From an uncultured Desulfobacter sp. (lineage in GTDB: Bacteria; Desulfobacterota; Desulfobacteria; Desulfobacterales; Desulfobacteraceae): DNA of 64,000 bases. How positions within the stretch are numbered: position 1 is the first letter of the stretch; each line of letters begins with the position of its first letter. Of this stretch, positions 63,580 to 64,000 are shown piece by piece. The notes beneath the pieces were generated by a model. That model was not told the origin of the DNA. It was given only the letters and a program-made list of their open reading frames with translations, and did not search any database. A program made the translations under genes and the position numbers. The stretch lies in NCBI RefSeq assembly GCF_963664415.1, contig NZ_OY761445.1:3361001-3425000 (forward strand). The letters are read 5' to 3'.

Positions 63580-63840
63580 ACACTGGTCGGACCTGGGATT
63601 TCAGAAAGTTTCAAACTGGCATTATCCCATGGGTCCAAATATGTAATCTGTTGCAGTAAATCAATATCAAAATATTGCTATGTCGCAGTCGGATGAAATT
63701 TTAGTGAAATTCAAGGCGCAAGCAAAGTCTTTAAATAAGCTGTAGTGGACTACTGCGTTTTAAAGGCTTTGTGCGGCAACGAAGAATTTCGCAAAATTTC
63801 GTTCAACATCAAAGTATCTAAATTTATTCGTGGAAAAAAG
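63580..63840. other. 23S-5S intergenic spacer
   Basis: About 260 nt with no tRNA. Most of it is a large inverted repeat (63695-63800), listed next. The remainder has no recognised feature. Confidence 0.7.
63695..63800. repeat. 106-nt imperfect palindrome in the rRNA spacer
   Basis: Two 52-nt arms (63695-63746 and 63749-63800) flank a 2-nt centre and are imperfect reverse complements: both begin GAAATTTT, share GAAATTC, GC rich middle parts and CTTTAAA, and end in GTAGT. Such long hairpins are typical of MITE-like or REP-like dispersed elements, or of rRNA processing stems. No open frame is present in it. Confidence 0.7.

Positions 63841-64000
<160 letters not shown>

Noticed and set aside
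63360..63638. 92-aa minus-strand open frame over the 5S gene
   Set aside because: It is a chance reading of 5S rRNA and the ABC-F leader.

Overview
The window reads as chromosomal DNA of an anaerobic, probably sulfate-reducing member of the Desulfobacterota (Desulfobacteraceae-like). This is an inference from gene content: a Desulfovibrio gigas MOP-type aldehyde oxidoreductase, a GlpC-like Fe-S subunit, a TAXI-type TRAP transporter, a split cobalamin-dependent methionine synthase and many two-component and c-di-GMP proteins. No species marker other than rRNA is present. The 5S gene and the 3' end of 23S lie at the right edge on the minus strand and could settle the taxonomy.

Layout. 1-9.5 kb: housekeeping and redox genes, mostly minus strand (GlpC-like end, mop, serB, cca, amrS, a methyltransferase, a response regulator, a SlyD-like isomerase, a small Pmp3-type protein). 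9.6-13.9 kb: two tandem aldehyde dehydrogenases (pruA and an ALDH7-type enzyme) with a divergent LysR regulator. 13.9-18.0 kb: a hybrid histidine kinase and a sigma-54 response regulator. 18.1-21.0 kb: a divergent NrtR-like regulator facing an SPFH protein and an NAD-kinase-fold protein, which looks like an NAD-linked membrane module. 21.3-22.4 kb: rsgA.

22.7-32.3 kb: a complete type I CRISPR-Cas locus, I-B-like, in the unusual order cas5-cas3-cas8-cas7-cas6-cas4-cas1-cas2, followed by a leader and an array of 24 identical 30-nt repeats and 23 spacers. 32.5-42.6 kb: an SH3 lipoprotein, a diguanylate cyclase with an ABM-type monooxygenase, a MarR regulator, a TAXI-TRAP transporter, and methionine synthase with its reactivation domain as a separate gene.

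42.7-57.2 kb: a defence island built on a Wadjet system. jetA, jetB and jetC are contiguous, but jetD sits 6 kb downstream. Between them are an opposite-strand two-gene cassette (a dual P-loop ATPase with a KGGVGR motif plus a small HEPN-like protein), a relic of a second jetC 3' end, a hipB gene with a broken hipA, a SixA-type phosphatase and a NUDIX hydrolase. The cassette is flanked by imperfect 37-nt direct repeats made from the jetC 3' end. This nested cassette is the best candidate for an undescribed system. 57.2-64 kb: a second diguanylate cyclase, a YkgJ-type protein, an RNase T2 fragment, an HI0933-type flavoprotein, an ABC-F ATPase, and the end of an rRNA operon with a large inverted repeat in its 23S-5S spacer.

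Functional calls rest on motif reading by eye. No database search was run.
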